A DNA stretch of 37,984 nucleotides from JANOAR01 sp031411235 (GCA_031411235.1 JANOAR010000197.1:1-37984); one strand, 5' to 3'; shown: positions 25,121 through 33,829, counted from the first letter of the stretch. Notes: generated by a model not told the origin, from the sequence alone. A program made the numbers and translations.

Positions 25121-25984
25121 TTATGAACCTGCGGGCTCCACAACCATGAGCACCAGATTCACCGTGTTAAACAAGGCATGGATACCCATCGGCACGAGCA
25201 AGCTACCCGTCACCTCATAAGCCACAGCCAGAACGATGCCCAAGGCACAGAGTGGGGCAAAACTAGCCACATGCAGATGCACCACGCCAAACAGGAGCGC
25301 GGTGACAAGCGCCGCAAAGTAGCTATCGGTGAAGCGCTTGATCACGCCGTAAAGAAAGCCGCGAAACATGATCTCCTCGACCAACGGCGCGATGATAACA
25401 GCGTAGATGCCCAGCAGAATCTTGAACGAAAGGCTTCCCGCCTGCTGAAAGGCCTGCACGGGGTCTTGGGCTCCCACATCGGGCCAGACACCATCAAGCA
25501 GAAGCGTGGCGACGACATTGACCAGCAGCACACTCGCATACGCAACGGCTAGGCCAATGACGGCAAACATGATCGTCTTGCTGATGGAGTGCAGCCGCAA
25601 CCCAAACAATTCGATGGGATCTAAATCTCGAATCAGCCGCAAATAAACGAGCAGAAGTAAGGCAAAGAGCAGCGAGAAGCTCATGTTGGTGACGAGGCCC
25701 ACGAGCTTCTCGGTATTACTCGCCGTGGCACTGGCGAGTGATTCATCGGCACTGCCAGCCAGCGCACTGCTGAATAAATTCGCGGTAAGAAACGCGATCA
25801 GCAACACCGCCGCAATACCGTCGGCTCGGCCATACGGGCGAGACAACACGTTGCCCTGGTAGTTCCACTGCGAGTAGGGCGCGAGTCGCCTCAACCCCGC
25901 ATAGATAAGGGTTCCAAAAAGCAGGGCAAAAATCGCCATCGCGGCGATGTCACGGATGACGGCGAAAGTAGCTGCGTCGGGCAT
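25121..25984 (-). CDS. CPBP family intramembrane metalloprotease
   Basis: The 287-residue protein has about eight membrane helices. The three catalytic motifs of CAAX-prenyl-protease/bacteriocin-processing (CPBP, ABI) proteins are present: EEIMFRG (two Glu and Arg), FGVVHLH (Phe and His) and HALFNTVN (His and Asn). They place a metal or catalytic water within the membrane. Bacterial members often act in membrane protein processing, but the substrate here is unknown. It is the first gene of the minus-strand group that continues into thiL, tsaE and tsaB. The 184 bp before it, towards sppA, holds a set of inverted repeats. Confidence 0.92.
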   Translation of the reverse strand: MPDAATFAVIRDIAAMAIFALLFGTLIYAGLRRLAPYSQWNYQGNVLSRPYGRADGIAAVLLIAFLTANLFSSALAGSADESLASATASNTEKLVGLVTNMSFSLLFALLLLVYLRLIRDLDPIELFGLRLHSISKTIMFAVIGLAVAYASVLLVNVVATLLLDGVWPDVGAQDPVQAFQQAGSLSFKILLGIYAVIIAPLVEEIMFRGFLYGVIKRFTDSYFAALVTALLFGVVHLHVASFAPLCALGIVLAVAYEVTGSLLVPMGIHALFNTVNLVLMVVEPAGS

Positions 25985-26011
25985 TCTTTGAGTTAGGGAA
26001 AGGTAAGGGAA

Positions 26012-26158
26012 GACAGTCAGACTATGAGACTTTCAGACAATCAGACTATGAGAGAAGAGAATGAAGCCTTGGAGATGGAGGAATCCGTGGACGCTTGAGC
26101 AACGGCTCGGCTTATCTGATCGTCTCACAGTCTGGTTGTCTGATTGTCTCACAGTCTT
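26012..26158. repeat. Inverted pair of 24-nt tandem repeats
   Basis: The left block (26012-26054) holds two copies of CAGACTATGAGA at 26018 and 26042, spaced 24 bp. The right block (26115-26158) holds two copies of GTCTCACAGTCT at 26122 and 26146, also spaced 24 bp, in inverted orientation with a few mismatches. The blocks are about 60 bp apart and could form a long cruciform or RNA stem between sppA and the CPBP gene. Confidence 0.75.
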
Positions 26159-26168
26159 CAAGGCCAGA

Positions 26169-27242
26169 TCACTGCATCAGAGAAGCGGGAAGGAAGTACA
26201 TCCGCCCTGGCAACAGTTTGGGCATAGCCACAGCACCAGGCAGTTGTAGCTCGATCTTTTGGCTACTGCGTGATTCGGTGCCAGCCATGCCGAGGAGGTC
26301 GATGAAACTCAACTCATGGCTGTAACGCACCACCGTGGCATCAGCGGCATTGCCCAGTTTGCGAGCGAGCGCGTAGGCGTCCTCCACGTAGCCGAGTTGA
26401 TCCACGAGTTTAGCTTTGAGCGCATCGGCTCCACTGACCACGCGACCATCGGCGACACCACTTTTTAGCACGTCTTTGGGCACCTTGCGTGCCTCGGAGA
26501 CGATCGTGAGAAAGCGGTCATACATGGAGTCCACCAGCCCCTGAACGTAGGCCTTTTCATCATCGCGCATGGGCCGTGCGCCGCTCAGTGTGTCCTTGAA
26601 GGCCCCACTGGTGAAGGCGGTTTCTTTCAGCCCTACTTTTTCAAACAGTTGGGCATAGTTGAAGGACTCCATGATGACCCCAATGCTCGCCGTCAGAGTC
26701 GTCTCGCTAGCAACGATCTGCGTCGCGCCACAGGAAATGTAATAGCCGCCCGAGGCCGCCACCGAGGCCATATAAACCACGACGGGTTTCTTTTTTGCCG
26801 CTTCCTTTACCGCCGCATAAATGATGTCCGAGGCCGTGACTTCACCCCCTGGGCTATTGATGTAGAGCACAATAGCCTTCACTCGCTCATCCTTCACCGC
26901 CTGCTCCAACGCTGCCTTGGTGCTGTCCACATCGACACCCAAGCCGCTCGACATAAAACCGCCACCCATGGGGCTGGAGGTGATGATACCTTCCAAGTCA
27001 ATACGCACGATGCGCTGGTCATTGCCCGCCTTGCCCTTCGATTCCATCGTCTCGCTGAACTTTGTCTTGGGCCGAATGAAACCCGCCTCCGTTTCGACGC
27101 CAGCCAGTCCCCCTGCGGCAAGGCCAAAGATGACCAAGAAACTAAGCGCGAGAGCAACACACAGGATAACAACAGCAGCGATGAGGCAACCATTGCTCTG
27201 GCGACGAGGAGGCGGGGGCGGAGGGGGTGGGGCAGAATCCAT
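26169..27242 (-). CDS. sppA: Signal peptide peptidase SppA, 36K type
   Basis: The 357-residue protein starts with a Pro-rich cytoplasmic tail (MDSAPPPPPPPP), then one membrane helix at about 20-45, then an S49 serine protease domain. The nucleophile is Ser164 in ASGGYY and the general base is Lys216 in SGAFKDT. Their spacing of 52 residues matches the family's short form. VLYINSPGGEVTASD is the typical N-terminal strand. The enzyme cuts released signal peptides in the membrane. The start at 27242 is chosen because it gives the Pro-rich tail and helix; upstream codons in the same frame look random. It ends next to the inverted 24-nt repeats and is divergent from the L,D-transpeptidase gene. 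Confidence 0.93.
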   Translation of the reverse strand: MDSAPPPPPPPPRRQSNGCLIAAVVILCVALALSFLVIFGLAAGGLAGVETEAGFIRPKTKFSETMESKGKAGNDQRIVRIDLEGIITSSPMGGGFMSSGLGVDVDSTKAALEQAVKDERVKAIVLYINSPGGEVTASDIIYAAVKEAAKKKPVVVYMASVAASGGYYISCGATQIVASETTLTASIGVIMESFNYAQLFEKVGLKETAFTSGAFKDTLSGARPMRDDEKAYVQGLVDSMYDRFLTIVSEARKVPKDVLKSGVADGRVVSGADALKAKLVDQLGYVEDAYALARKLGNAADATVVRYSHELSFIDLLGMAGTESRSSQKIELQLPGAVAMPKLLPGRMYFLPASLMQ

Positions 27243-27400
27243 GAGGCCGCAAATGTAGCAACGAACCACCGATGGGAAACAAAGAATAAGCGAGGGATCA
27301 GGCCAGGGGCCAAGCCTCGCAACCCAACGGAACAATGAAAAAAACTCAAATTGACATCTGGCCCACTTTCTTCTGAGATAACACGCCACCTACTACTCTC

Positions 27401-27997
27401 ATGAACATCATTCGCCTCTCCAGCGCCTGCTTCGCTCTTGCCTGCCTCCCCTCTTGCTCTTTGTTTAAATCGCCCAGCGCAGCAAAAAAAGAGGCGGCAG
27501 CGGCAGCACTAGGCCCCGTGAAGCCCGAGATACCGCTCTTTGATTGGCGTGGCGACGGCGTCGCTGGCATTCCCAGCGTGCGCATCAACTTGAGTGAGCA
27601 AAAAGCCCGCATCTACAAGAGCGGCCAAGAAGTTGGCTGGACTTACGTCGCCACAGGCACCGACAACCGCCCCACCCCCACAGGCAGCTTTTCTATCTCA
27701 GACAAAAAGGTGGAAAAACGCTCCAACAAATGGGGTGTCGTCGTCGATAGCTCAGGCGACACCGTGAACTGGAATGCCTGCAATGGCGTCTCGCGCATCC
27801 CTAGCGGTGGGCACTTCCTCGGTGCTCCCATGCCCAACTGGATGCGCCTCACCGACGGCGGCGTCGGCATGCATGGTGGCCCCATACCGAACCCTGGCTC
27901 GCCTGCATCCCACGGCTGCATCCGCCTGCCCTACGCCATGGCAGAAAACCTCTACAACGCCCTCCCTGAGGGCACACCCGTCACCATCACTCGATAG
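27401..27997 (+). CDS. L,D-transpeptidase (YkuD domain) lipoprotein
   Basis: The 198-residue protein has a lipoprotein signal with LPSC (Cys19). The catalytic YkuD signature is complete: MHGGPIPNPGSPASHGCIRL, with catalytic Cys173 and the two His residues before it. Such enzymes form 3-3 peptidoglycan cross-links or attach proteins to peptidoglycan; the lipid anchor puts it at the outer or inner membrane facing the periplasm. It is followed 36 bp later by a TlpA-like thioredoxin gene on the same strand. It is divergent from sppA with a 158-bp shared upstream region. Confidence 0.94.
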   Translation: MNIIRLSSACFALACLPSCSLFKSPSAAKKEAAAAALGPVKPEIPLFDWRGDGVAGIPSVRINLSEQKARIYKSGQEVGWTYVATGTDNRPTPTGSFSISDKKVEKRSNKWGVVVDSSGDTVNWNACNGVSRIPSGGHFLGAPMPNWMRLTDGGVGMHGGPIPNPGSPASHGCIRLPYAMAENLYNALPEGTPVTITR

Positions 27998-28033
27998 ACC
28001 AACCTACTCCAAAATGGAGTGCCCAATACAACC

Positions 28034-28774
28034 ATGAAAACCAACCTCAGCATCCTTGCAAGCGTCAGCCTTGCTCTCTTTTCCTTCACCAGCCTGCGTG
28101 CCGAAACGCCAGCCGCCAGTGCCCCGCCAGCCCTAGCAGAATTACAAAAGTCCTACACCGAAGCTGCCCAAGCAGGCAAAGGCGAGCCCAAAGTGGCGAT
28201 GCCCCTGCTCTACAAGCTCATCAATGCCCACCAACAAGCGGGTGATCGTAAAGGTGGGCTGGCCCTGCTCGCCCAAGTCGAAAAAGACTACGTAGGCCAC
28301 GCCGAGATCGACAAAATAAAGAGCTTCATCGGCAAGCTCAAAAACACCCTCAACGCCGCAGGCCCAGGCGAAGTGATGGCCATCGCCTTCACCGACCTCG
28401 ACGGCAAGAAAATCGACCTCGCCGCGATGAAAGGCAAAGTCGTCCTCGTGGACTTCTGGGCCACTTGGTGCGGCCCCTGCATCGGCGAACTGCCCAACGT
28501 CAAGGCCGCCTATAAAGCCTACCACGACAAAGGCTTTGAAGTTCTCGGCATCTCGCTCGATCAAAGCGATGAAAAGCTGCGCAACTTCATCAAAGAAAAC
28601 GAGATGACATGGCCCCAGCACTTTGATGGCAAAGGCTGGAAAAATGAAATCGCCGTTCAACATAACATTCACTCCATTCCAGCGACCTACCTCATCGGCA
28701 AAGACGGCAAAATCGTCGCCACCAACCTGCGTGGCACCGCCTTGGAAGAGAAACTGGCTGAACTGTGCAAGTAG
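28034..28774 (+). CDS. Exported TlpA/ResA-like thioredoxin-fold protein
   Basis: The 246-residue protein has a Sec signal (MKTNLSILASVSLALFSFTS). A helical N-terminal region of about 75 residues (KSYTEAAQAGKGEPKVAMPL, ALLAQVEKDY) resembles a TPR-like domain. From about residue 115 there is a TlpA/AhpC-TSA type thioredoxin fold: KGKVVLVDFWATWCGPC with active-site Cys146 and Cys149, then FEVLGISLDQSDEKLRNFI, and cis-Pro in HSIPATYLIGKDGKI. It probably reduces or shuttles disulfides in the periplasm. The start at 28034 places the signal directly at the N-terminus. It may share the transcript with the upstream L,D-transpeptidase gene. Confidence 0.92.
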   Translation: MKTNLSILASVSLALFSFTSLRAETPAASAPPALAELQKSYTEAAQAGKGEPKVAMPLLYKLINAHQQAGDRKGGLALLAQVEKDYVGHAEIDKIKSFIGKLKNTLNAAGPGEVMAIAFTDLDGKKIDLAAMKGKVVLVDFWATWCGPCIGELPNVKAAYKAYHDKGFEVLGISLDQSDEKLRNFIKENEMTWPQHFDGKGWKNEIAVQHNIHSIPATYLIGKDGKIVATNLRGTALEEKLAELCK

Positions 28775-28881
28775 CCCCCTAGGTGAGGAAGCGAAGCCTT
28801 TTCATTCCGTTTCGCCAAACCATAAAGATTTGCGTGTCACGCATGAAGTGGCGGGTTAGGTGATGGGAAGTCCCCATCCCC

Positions 28882-29661
28882 ATGAGCCCCCCCACAGCCC
28901 CTTCCCCACCCAAGCTTTTCAAGATCCTCCTCGTTGGCTTCCCCCTCGGCCTCGCCGTCCTCGGAGCTGCCTCGTTTCTCATCTACTTTGGCAAAAAAGA
29001 CCAAGCTGAGCAGCGCAGCAGCCTTTATGCCGCTGGCCTGCGCCGCGATCTGAATGAGGCAGATCTAGCCCGCTATCAGAGTATTGTGGGCACCTCCCTC
29101 GCAGGCCCCGAGCGCGCCGCCACGCTTGCTGCTTTTATCGAGTCCACCCTCGGCCCCGAGAACATGGGCTACACCGTGCGCACCGTTCCCTACTCAGCCT
29201 ATGCCGATACCCTGCCCGGCATCCCCGCCGCCATGCCGGAAACCCGCAAGGCACTCGATGTCGAAGTCACCGGGCAAAAACGCCGCAAAGAACTCATCGT
29301 CCTCGTCACCGACTACCTACCTGCGACGGCACCGCTACCAACCGTGCAGCCCAGCGGCCTCCCCACCCTGCTCGGCATCGCCCATGCTTGCACAGGTTTA
29401 GTCGGAGCCCGCTCCCTGCGACTCGTCGCCGTGCCCGACTTGAAAGGCCTCGCCCAATGGGCCAGCGACACCCGCGACCGAGGCGACCGCCTGACCCACG
29501 TCGCCTTACTCGGCAGCCTAGCCACACTCACCGATACCGCCCTGCACGAAGCCCTCGGCACCGCCAATAAAGGAGTCGTACTGCTGCGGCCTAGCTATGA
29601 AGGGCTTGAAGCCGCAAAGGCACTAAAGCAACAACTGTTGGACTTAGCAGCTCGGCAGTGA
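28882..29661 (+). CDS. Membrane-anchored protein, degenerate M28-peptidase-like (259 aa)
   Basis: One membrane helix at about 15-38 (ILLVGFPLGLAVLGAASFLI) follows a Pro-rich tail. The outer part has a strand pattern like the zinc aminopeptidase fold of family M28: GYTVRTVPY, then the strand before the first ligand (KELIVLVTDYL), then a segment resembling the metal-site helix (SGLPTLLGIAHAC) and the SLRLVAVPD strand. Where active enzymes have the His-Asp pair and later acidic ligands, this protein has none, so it is probably non-catalytic. The fold call is inference by eye and would need profile or structure comparison. It lies 107 bp after the thioredoxin gene on the same strand. Confidence 0.65.
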   Translation: MSPPTAPSPPKLFKILLVGFPLGLAVLGAASFLIYFGKKDQAEQRSSLYAAGLRRDLNEADLARYQSIVGTSLAGPERAATLAAFIESTLGPENMGYTVRTVPYSAYADTLPGIPAAMPETRKALDVEVTGQKRRKELIVLVTDYLPATAPLPTVQPSGLPTLLGIAHACTGLVGARSLRLVAVPDLKGLAQWASDTRDRGDRLTHVALLGSLATLTDTALHEALGTANKGVVLLRPSYEGLEAAKALKQQLLDLAARQ

Positions 29662-29688
29662 GGGAACTCGTAAAACCAGCCTCCACCA

Positions 29689-29713
29689 TGCCTCATTGAA
29701 AATGAGACACCGA
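29689..29713. repeat. Copy 1 of a short palindromic repeat
   Basis: TGCCTCATTGAAAATGAGAC (29689-29708) followed by ACCGA contains the inverted arms CTCATT/AATGAG. Two further, slightly different copies lie at 37852 and 37909. This copy sits between the M28-like gene and the nucleoside transporter gene. Confidence 0.65.
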
Positions 29714-29776
29714 GTTACGCCCTAGTCTGCAAGGCTGTGCTTGCCACCGAGTCATTCGTTACGCTAGCCTCGCTCT

Positions 29777-31018
29777 ATGTTTGTTCGCATGATTCCCCTT
29801 CTCGGCCTTGTCGTCTTTGTCGCCATCGCCTGGTTGCTCTCGGAGAACCGCCGCGCCTTCCCTTGGCGCACGGTCATTATGGGCCTGGGAATGCAGATGA
29901 CCATCGCGGTCTTATTGCTGAAGACACAGCTCGGTGCGGATATTTTTGGCGGTATCGACTCCGCCTTTCAGACGCTGCTCGGCTTTGCCAATGAAGGCTC
30001 GGCGATGGTCTTCGGGCCGCTGGCAAATAAGGCGTTGCTGACCGAGAAGCTCGGCACAGGCAATGGCTTCATCTTCGCCGTGACGGTCACGGGCACCATC
30101 GTGCTGGTGTCGGCGCTGTCGTCTTTCCTCTACCACTACGGCATCCTGCAAGCCATCGTGCGCGTCGTGGCTTGGGGGATGCAGCGGCTCATGGGCACGA
30201 GCGGCAGTGAGAGCTTGGCAGCAGCAGCCAATATTTTCATGGGACAAACCGAAGCGCCGTTGGTCATTAAGCCCTACCTGCAAAAAATGACACGCAGCGA
30301 GATCATGGCGCTGATGGTCGGCGGCATGGCAACGATAGCGGGCGGCGTGCTCGCGGCGTATGTGTCCTTCGGCATCAGTGCCGGGCATCTGCTCACCGCC
30401 TCGGTGATGAGCGCGCCCGCTGCACTGATGATGGCGAAAATCCTACTGCCTGAGAAGGAGCAGAGCGAGACCGCCGCGGGTGCCCACGCGAAGATCGAAT
30501 GCGAGACCGTGAACGGCATCGACGCGCTGTGTGCCGGAGCCTCAGATGGCATCAAACTCGCGATCAACGTGATGGCGATGCTGATCGCCTTCGTCGCCGT
30601 CGTAGCGATGGCGAATCACTTGCTCTCGGTACTGCTCGGCCTCTGTGGCATTGCCGAAGCCAAGCCCATGCAACTCCTGCTCGGCTGGCTAAACGCACCC
30701 TTCGCTTGGCTGATGGGCGTGCCGTGGAGCGATTGCAAAGGTGTCGGTGCCATCCTCGGCGAGCGCATCGTATTGAATGAATTCATCGGTTACTTGAGCC
30801 TGAGCAAAACAACGCTCGACCCACGCTCGGCTATGATCACGACCTATGCACTATGTGGCTTCGCGAATCTCTCCAGCATCGCCATTCAGATCGGCGGCAT
30901 CGGTGCGCTGGCCCCGGAGCGACGTGGCGATCTCGCTCGCTTGGGATTCAAGGCGATGATCGGCGGACTACTGGCCTGCTACTGCACGGCGGCGGTGGCG
31001 GGGCTGCTGGTGGGATAA
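29777..31018 (+). CDS. nupC: NupC-type concentrative nucleoside transporter (CNT family)
   Basis: The 413-residue protein has the CNT layout with three N-terminal helices and a transport core. Family blocks include NEGSAMVFGPL, FGISAGHLLTASVMSAPAAL, GASDGIKLAINVMAMLIAFV, and the late block LGERIVLNEFIGYLSL. It moves nucleosides with Na+ or H+ into the cell. CNT members in several phyla also occur in host-independent nucleoside salvage. Two ATG codons (29777 and 29789) can serve as start; the longer is listed. The 115 bp before it include a short palindromic repeat. A stem-loop at 31018-31038 follows at once. Confidence 0.94.
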   Translation: MFVRMIPLLGLVVFVAIAWLLSENRRAFPWRTVIMGLGMQMTIAVLLLKTQLGADIFGGIDSAFQTLLGFANEGSAMVFGPLANKALLTEKLGTGNGFIFAVTVTGTIVLVSALSSFLYHYGILQAIVRVVAWGMQRLMGTSGSESLAAAANIFMGQTEAPLVIKPYLQKMTRSEIMALMVGGMATIAGGVLAAYVSFGISAGHLLTASVMSAPAALMMAKILLPEKEQSETAAGAHAKIECETVNGIDALCAGASDGIKLAINVMAMLIAFVAVVAMANHLLSVLLGLCGIAEAKPMQLLLGWLNAPFAWLMGVPWSDCKGVGAILGERIVLNEFIGYLSLSKTTLDPRSAMITTYALCGFANLSSIAIQIGGIGALAPERRGDLARLGFKAMIGGLLACYCTAAVAGLLVG

Positions 31019-31038
31019 AACAGGCTGGCAGCTTGTTT
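31018..31038. terminator. Bidirectional terminator-like stem-loop
   Basis: AAACAGGCT (31018-31026) and AGCTTGTTT (31030-31038) form a nine-pair stem with one G-U pair and a three-base loop. Both ends are A/T-rich, so it can act as a short intrinsic terminator for the nucleoside transporter gene and for the convergent DUF1549/DUF1553 gene. Confidence 0.5.
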
Positions 31039-31042
31039 CACG

Positions 31043-33283
31043 TCAGGGCCGCAGGATAAACTCTTTCGCATTCACCAAGCCCCAGGCAATGTCTTGCAGT
31101 GCCGCTCGCTTGTCATCTTTGAGGCTGTTGATCCATGCAGTCATGTGCTCATTTTCGAGCTTACTCGGCGCACGTCCAAGGATGCGCCAATAAAGGGTGG
31201 CGACCATGTCATCGGCGCTGGCATCGGATTTGGCGATGTCACGAAGGATATTGTGTTTATCGCCGACCAAGGTGTTCACAAGCGGGCCGCTAATGAACTG
31301 AAAAGTGCTGCTCAAGGATGTGCTGCTGGTGCGCTCGCACTCGCAAACGATCTGGCGTGCAGGCTTGCCAAACTGAGCGAGGAAGGTCTCCGGGGAGTTG
31401 GGATCCCCCTTGCGCCCAGTTTTGCCATTGATGGGGCCGGGCTTCTGCGCGGCGCGTGTGCCCAGGGGCAAACCGCTAAGCTGGGGCAACACACCGAGGG
31501 CGAGATGGATGCCGTCGTAGAGCTGCTCGGCGGTGAGGCGGCGCGGCAGCGTATGCGAGTAGTTGGTGAGGTCGGCGGTGTTGGTTGCGTTGGGTTTGTT
31601 ATCGAGCTGGTAAGTGCGCGAGAGCATGATGGTGCGAATGAGGTGGCGCAGGTCGAAGCCGCTATTGGCGATATCCTTCGCAAGCGCGTCGAGTAGCTCG
31701 GGATGCGAGGCGGGGTTGGTGAGGCGGATGTCATCCACGGGATCAACGAGCCCTCGCCCCATAAGGTGGTACCAAATGCGGTTGGCCTGGGCCTTGGCGA
31801 AGAGCGGATTGGCCGCGCTGGTGAGCCACTTTGCCGTGGCTTGCAGTTCATCTTCGGCCTTGGCCAGTGCATGCATGTTGGCCCCGAGAAAGCGGGGCTT
31901 GGCAGCGTCACCCGTGCGCGGGTTTTCCAACTCGCCCTTGTCTTTGAGGAAGACAATCTGCTCACCGATGAATTCATGCTTGTCGTTCTTGTCGCTGCGT
32001 TTGTCGCCAATGAGCTTGTAGTCGATACGGCTGAAGACGCTGGCCCAACTGTAGTAGTCGTCCTGAGTCCATTTATCGAAGGGATGATTGTGGCACTGCG
32101 CACACTGCAAGCGGGTACCGAGGAAAACCTGGGCGGCAGAGACAGAGCGCTCGACGGGCGTGCGGTTGGCCCGGTAAAAATTGCTCGCAGGCTCGTGGTA
32201 GGTGCTGCCGCATGTGGCGATAAGGTCGCGCACCATAGCGTCGATGGGGCGGTTGCTGCGCACACTCTCGCGAATCCAGGCGTGAAAAGCTTTCATGCCC
32301 GTCTCGTCCAATGTGCGGCTTTCCACCTTCAACACATCGGCCCATTTCATCGTCCAGTAGTCGGTGAATTCATTGCGGGCTAACAAGGCATCAATGATGC
32401 GCGGGCGCTTGTCCGCGTGCTCATCCATGACAAAGGCGCGGGCTTCATCTGCCGTGGGCGGCTGACCGAGGAGATCGAGATGGGCGCGGCGAATGAAGAC
32501 CTCGTCACTGCACAGCCCAGAGGGATTCATGCGCAAGGCTTTGAGTTTGGTAAAGATGGCACTGTCGATGTAGTTGTTTCGCCGGGGCTTGCCCCAGATG
32601 AAGTCAGGGCGATCCTCCACAAACATGAGACGCACGGGTACCGACTGGCCCAGATAACGAACAAGAACAGTGGGCTCGCCGAATTTGAGGCGCTTCACTA
32701 AGCCCGAGCGCGAGACTTCCACGAGGCCGTTTTGCAGTGGTTCATACACCGCATAGGGCGAGACATCGCGCTCAGTGCCGTCGCTAAAAACGGCGTACGC
32801 AGTGAGCTGCACTTGGTTCGTTCCAGCTTCCAGAATGGCTGTGCGTGGCGTGACCTCGAGCTTGGTCAGTAGCACATCATCTTTGTTCGGGGCGGCAACG
32901 CCACGCGCTATCCAATCGCGCAGTGTGGCATACTCCCAGCTCTGTGAGTCGAAGCGTTTGCCGCCTTCGTGGGCGAGTTTATTGGTAGCCTTTTGCAAGA
33001 TAAGGCTTTGTTCCGGTGCAAAGCTATCAATGCGGCGGCCATCAGCATCAAGGGCAAGCGCGGCGTAGTCGAAAGCGGCGTCCTGCCCGCGCAGCGAAAG
33101 TTTAAAGCCCCCCTTACCGGAAGCATTGCCATGGCAGGTGCCGAGGTTGCAACCCGCCTTGGAGATAGCGGCCATGACGTTGTTACGGAACGTCAACGAT
33201 TGCGGCTGTGCCTCAGTGGCCAGGGCACGGCTAGAGACGAGTGCGCAAGCGATAAGACTGAGATGAAGGAGACAGCGGGGCAT
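31043..33283 (-). CDS. Exported DUF1549/DUF1553 protein with cytochrome-c-like motifs (746 aa)
   Basis: The signal peptide is MPRCLLHLSLIACALVSSRA. Next comes a Planctomycete-type cytochrome region with C-x4-CH (CNLGTCHGN, residues 45-51), then a BIG2-like beta domain (about 130-210, TAYAVFSDGTERDVS), then DUF1549 (YIDSAIFTKL, RAHLDLLGQPPTADEARAF, WADVLKVESRTLDE, and the heme-type CAQCHNHPFDKW), then DUF1553 (AKAQANRIWYHLMGRGLVDP, SRTYQLDN, LPRRLTAEQLYDGI). The family is expanded in Planctomycetota and Verrucomicrobiota, often beside DUF1501 proteins; their role is not established. The start at 33283 puts the signal at the N-terminus. A DUF1501 remnant lies 2.7 kb away (36011-36127), but no intact DUF1501 gene is here. 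Confidence 0.93.
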   Translation of the reverse strand: MPRCLLHLSLIACALVSSRALATEAQPQSLTFRNNVMAAISKAGCNLGTCHGNASGKGGFKLSLRGQDAAFDYAALALDADGRRIDSFAPEQSLILQKATNKLAHEGGKRFDSQSWEYATLRDWIARGVAAPNKDDVLLTKLEVTPRTAILEAGTNQVQLTAYAVFSDGTERDVSPYAVYEPLQNGLVEVSRSGLVKRLKFGEPTVLVRYLGQSVPVRLMFVEDRPDFIWGKPRRNNYIDSAIFTKLKALRMNPSGLCSDEVFIRRAHLDLLGQPPTADEARAFVMDEHADKRPRIIDALLARNEFTDYWTMKWADVLKVESRTLDETGMKAFHAWIRESVRSNRPIDAMVRDLIATCGSTYHEPASNFYRANRTPVERSVSAAQVFLGTRLQCAQCHNHPFDKWTQDDYYSWASVFSRIDYKLIGDKRSDKNDKHEFIGEQIVFLKDKGELENPRTGDAAKPRFLGANMHALAKAEDELQATAKWLTSAANPLFAKAQANRIWYHLMGRGLVDPVDDIRLTNPASHPELLDALAKDIANSGFDLRHLIRTIMLSRTYQLDNKPNATNTADLTNYSHTLPRRLTAEQLYDGIHLALGVLPQLSGLPLGTRAAQKPGPINGKTGRKGDPNSPETFLAQFGKPARQIVCECERTSSTSLSSTFQFISGPLVNTLVGDKHNILRDIAKSDASADDMVATLYWRILGRAPSKLENEHMTAWINSLKDDKRAALQDIAWGLVNAKEFILRP

Positions 33284-33445
33284 TTTTGGAGGAATGCCAA
33301 ACGCCCCGAACAAGCACAAACTTACGGCGCTTGAACCTTATTAATGACTTCGCAGAGAGCCTTAGAGTAGGCAGATTAACAGACTGCGGAGGGAGAATAC
33401 CTCAGGCTCCAGCAGTCCTTATTTTATCGAATGAGTAACCTAAAG

Positions 33446-33829
33446 TTAGGCTTTTTTGCCTTTTTTAACCTTAGTGGTTACGGCAACCCCAGCGGTGATT
33501 TCAGCTTCACGCTTCTTTGCCCAGCGGGCTTTCTGGGCGGCGACGATGGCGGCGCGACCTGCTTCCGACATGGTGCTTTTCTTTGTTTTTTTCTTGCCTT
33601 CAGCTTTGGCATCCGCTTTTTCCTTGGAGGCGGCTCGCTTGGCCAAGGTTGCTGGCGAGAAGTTATAGGGGCGCTTGCCTGTGCTTTTGCCGGAGGCACT
33701 GCGAGTCGCGGCGGCTGGGGCTGGTTTTGCGCCAAAGATAGCCGCTATTTCTGCTTCCAGATTTTGAATCTGTTCGGCAATTTTGATGGCACGCTTTAGC
33801 TGATCGAGGGTGGGTGTGGATGATTTCAT
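33446..33829 (-). CDS. Lys/Ala-rich basic protein, possibly DNA-binding (127 aa)
   Basis: The N-terminal part from MKSSTPTLDQLKRAIKIAEQ is a short predicted coiled coil (about 8-35). A Pro/Ala/Ser linker leads to a basic region with RPYNFSPATLAKRAASKEKA and the motif MSEAGRAAIVAAQKARWAKK. That motif recurs in small basic proteins of several phyla and resembles a nucleic-acid-binding tail. The C-terminus is TKVKKGKKA. The layout (coiled coil, linker, basic tail) recalls H-NS/histone-like proteins, but the family is not identified. The start at 33829 is chosen because it precedes the coiled coil; an ATG 12 codons earlier is possible. The T-run at its end on the plus strand is coding for Lys on the minus strand. 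Confidence 0.75.
   Translation of the reverse strand: MKSSTPTLDQLKRAIKIAEQIQNLEAEIAAIFGAKPAPAAATRSASGKSTGKRPYNFSPATLAKRAASKEKADAKAEGKKKTKKSTMSEAGRAAIVAAQKARWAKKREAEITAGVAVTTKVKKGKKA

Noticed and set aside
26012..26158. Repeats as a possible mini CRISPR array
   Set aside because: Units are directly adjacent at 24-bp period, inverted between blocks, and have no unique spacers or cas genes nearby.
31312..32265. Minus-strand frame of 317 codons within the DUF1549/DUF1553 gene
   Set aside because: Same strand but shifted frame, Ser/Pro/Arg-rich, without family features.
33440..33472. T-rich runs after short stems that look like a plus-strand terminator
   Set aside because: They are the complement of Lys codons at the end of the minus-strand basic protein gene, and no plus-strand gene ends here.
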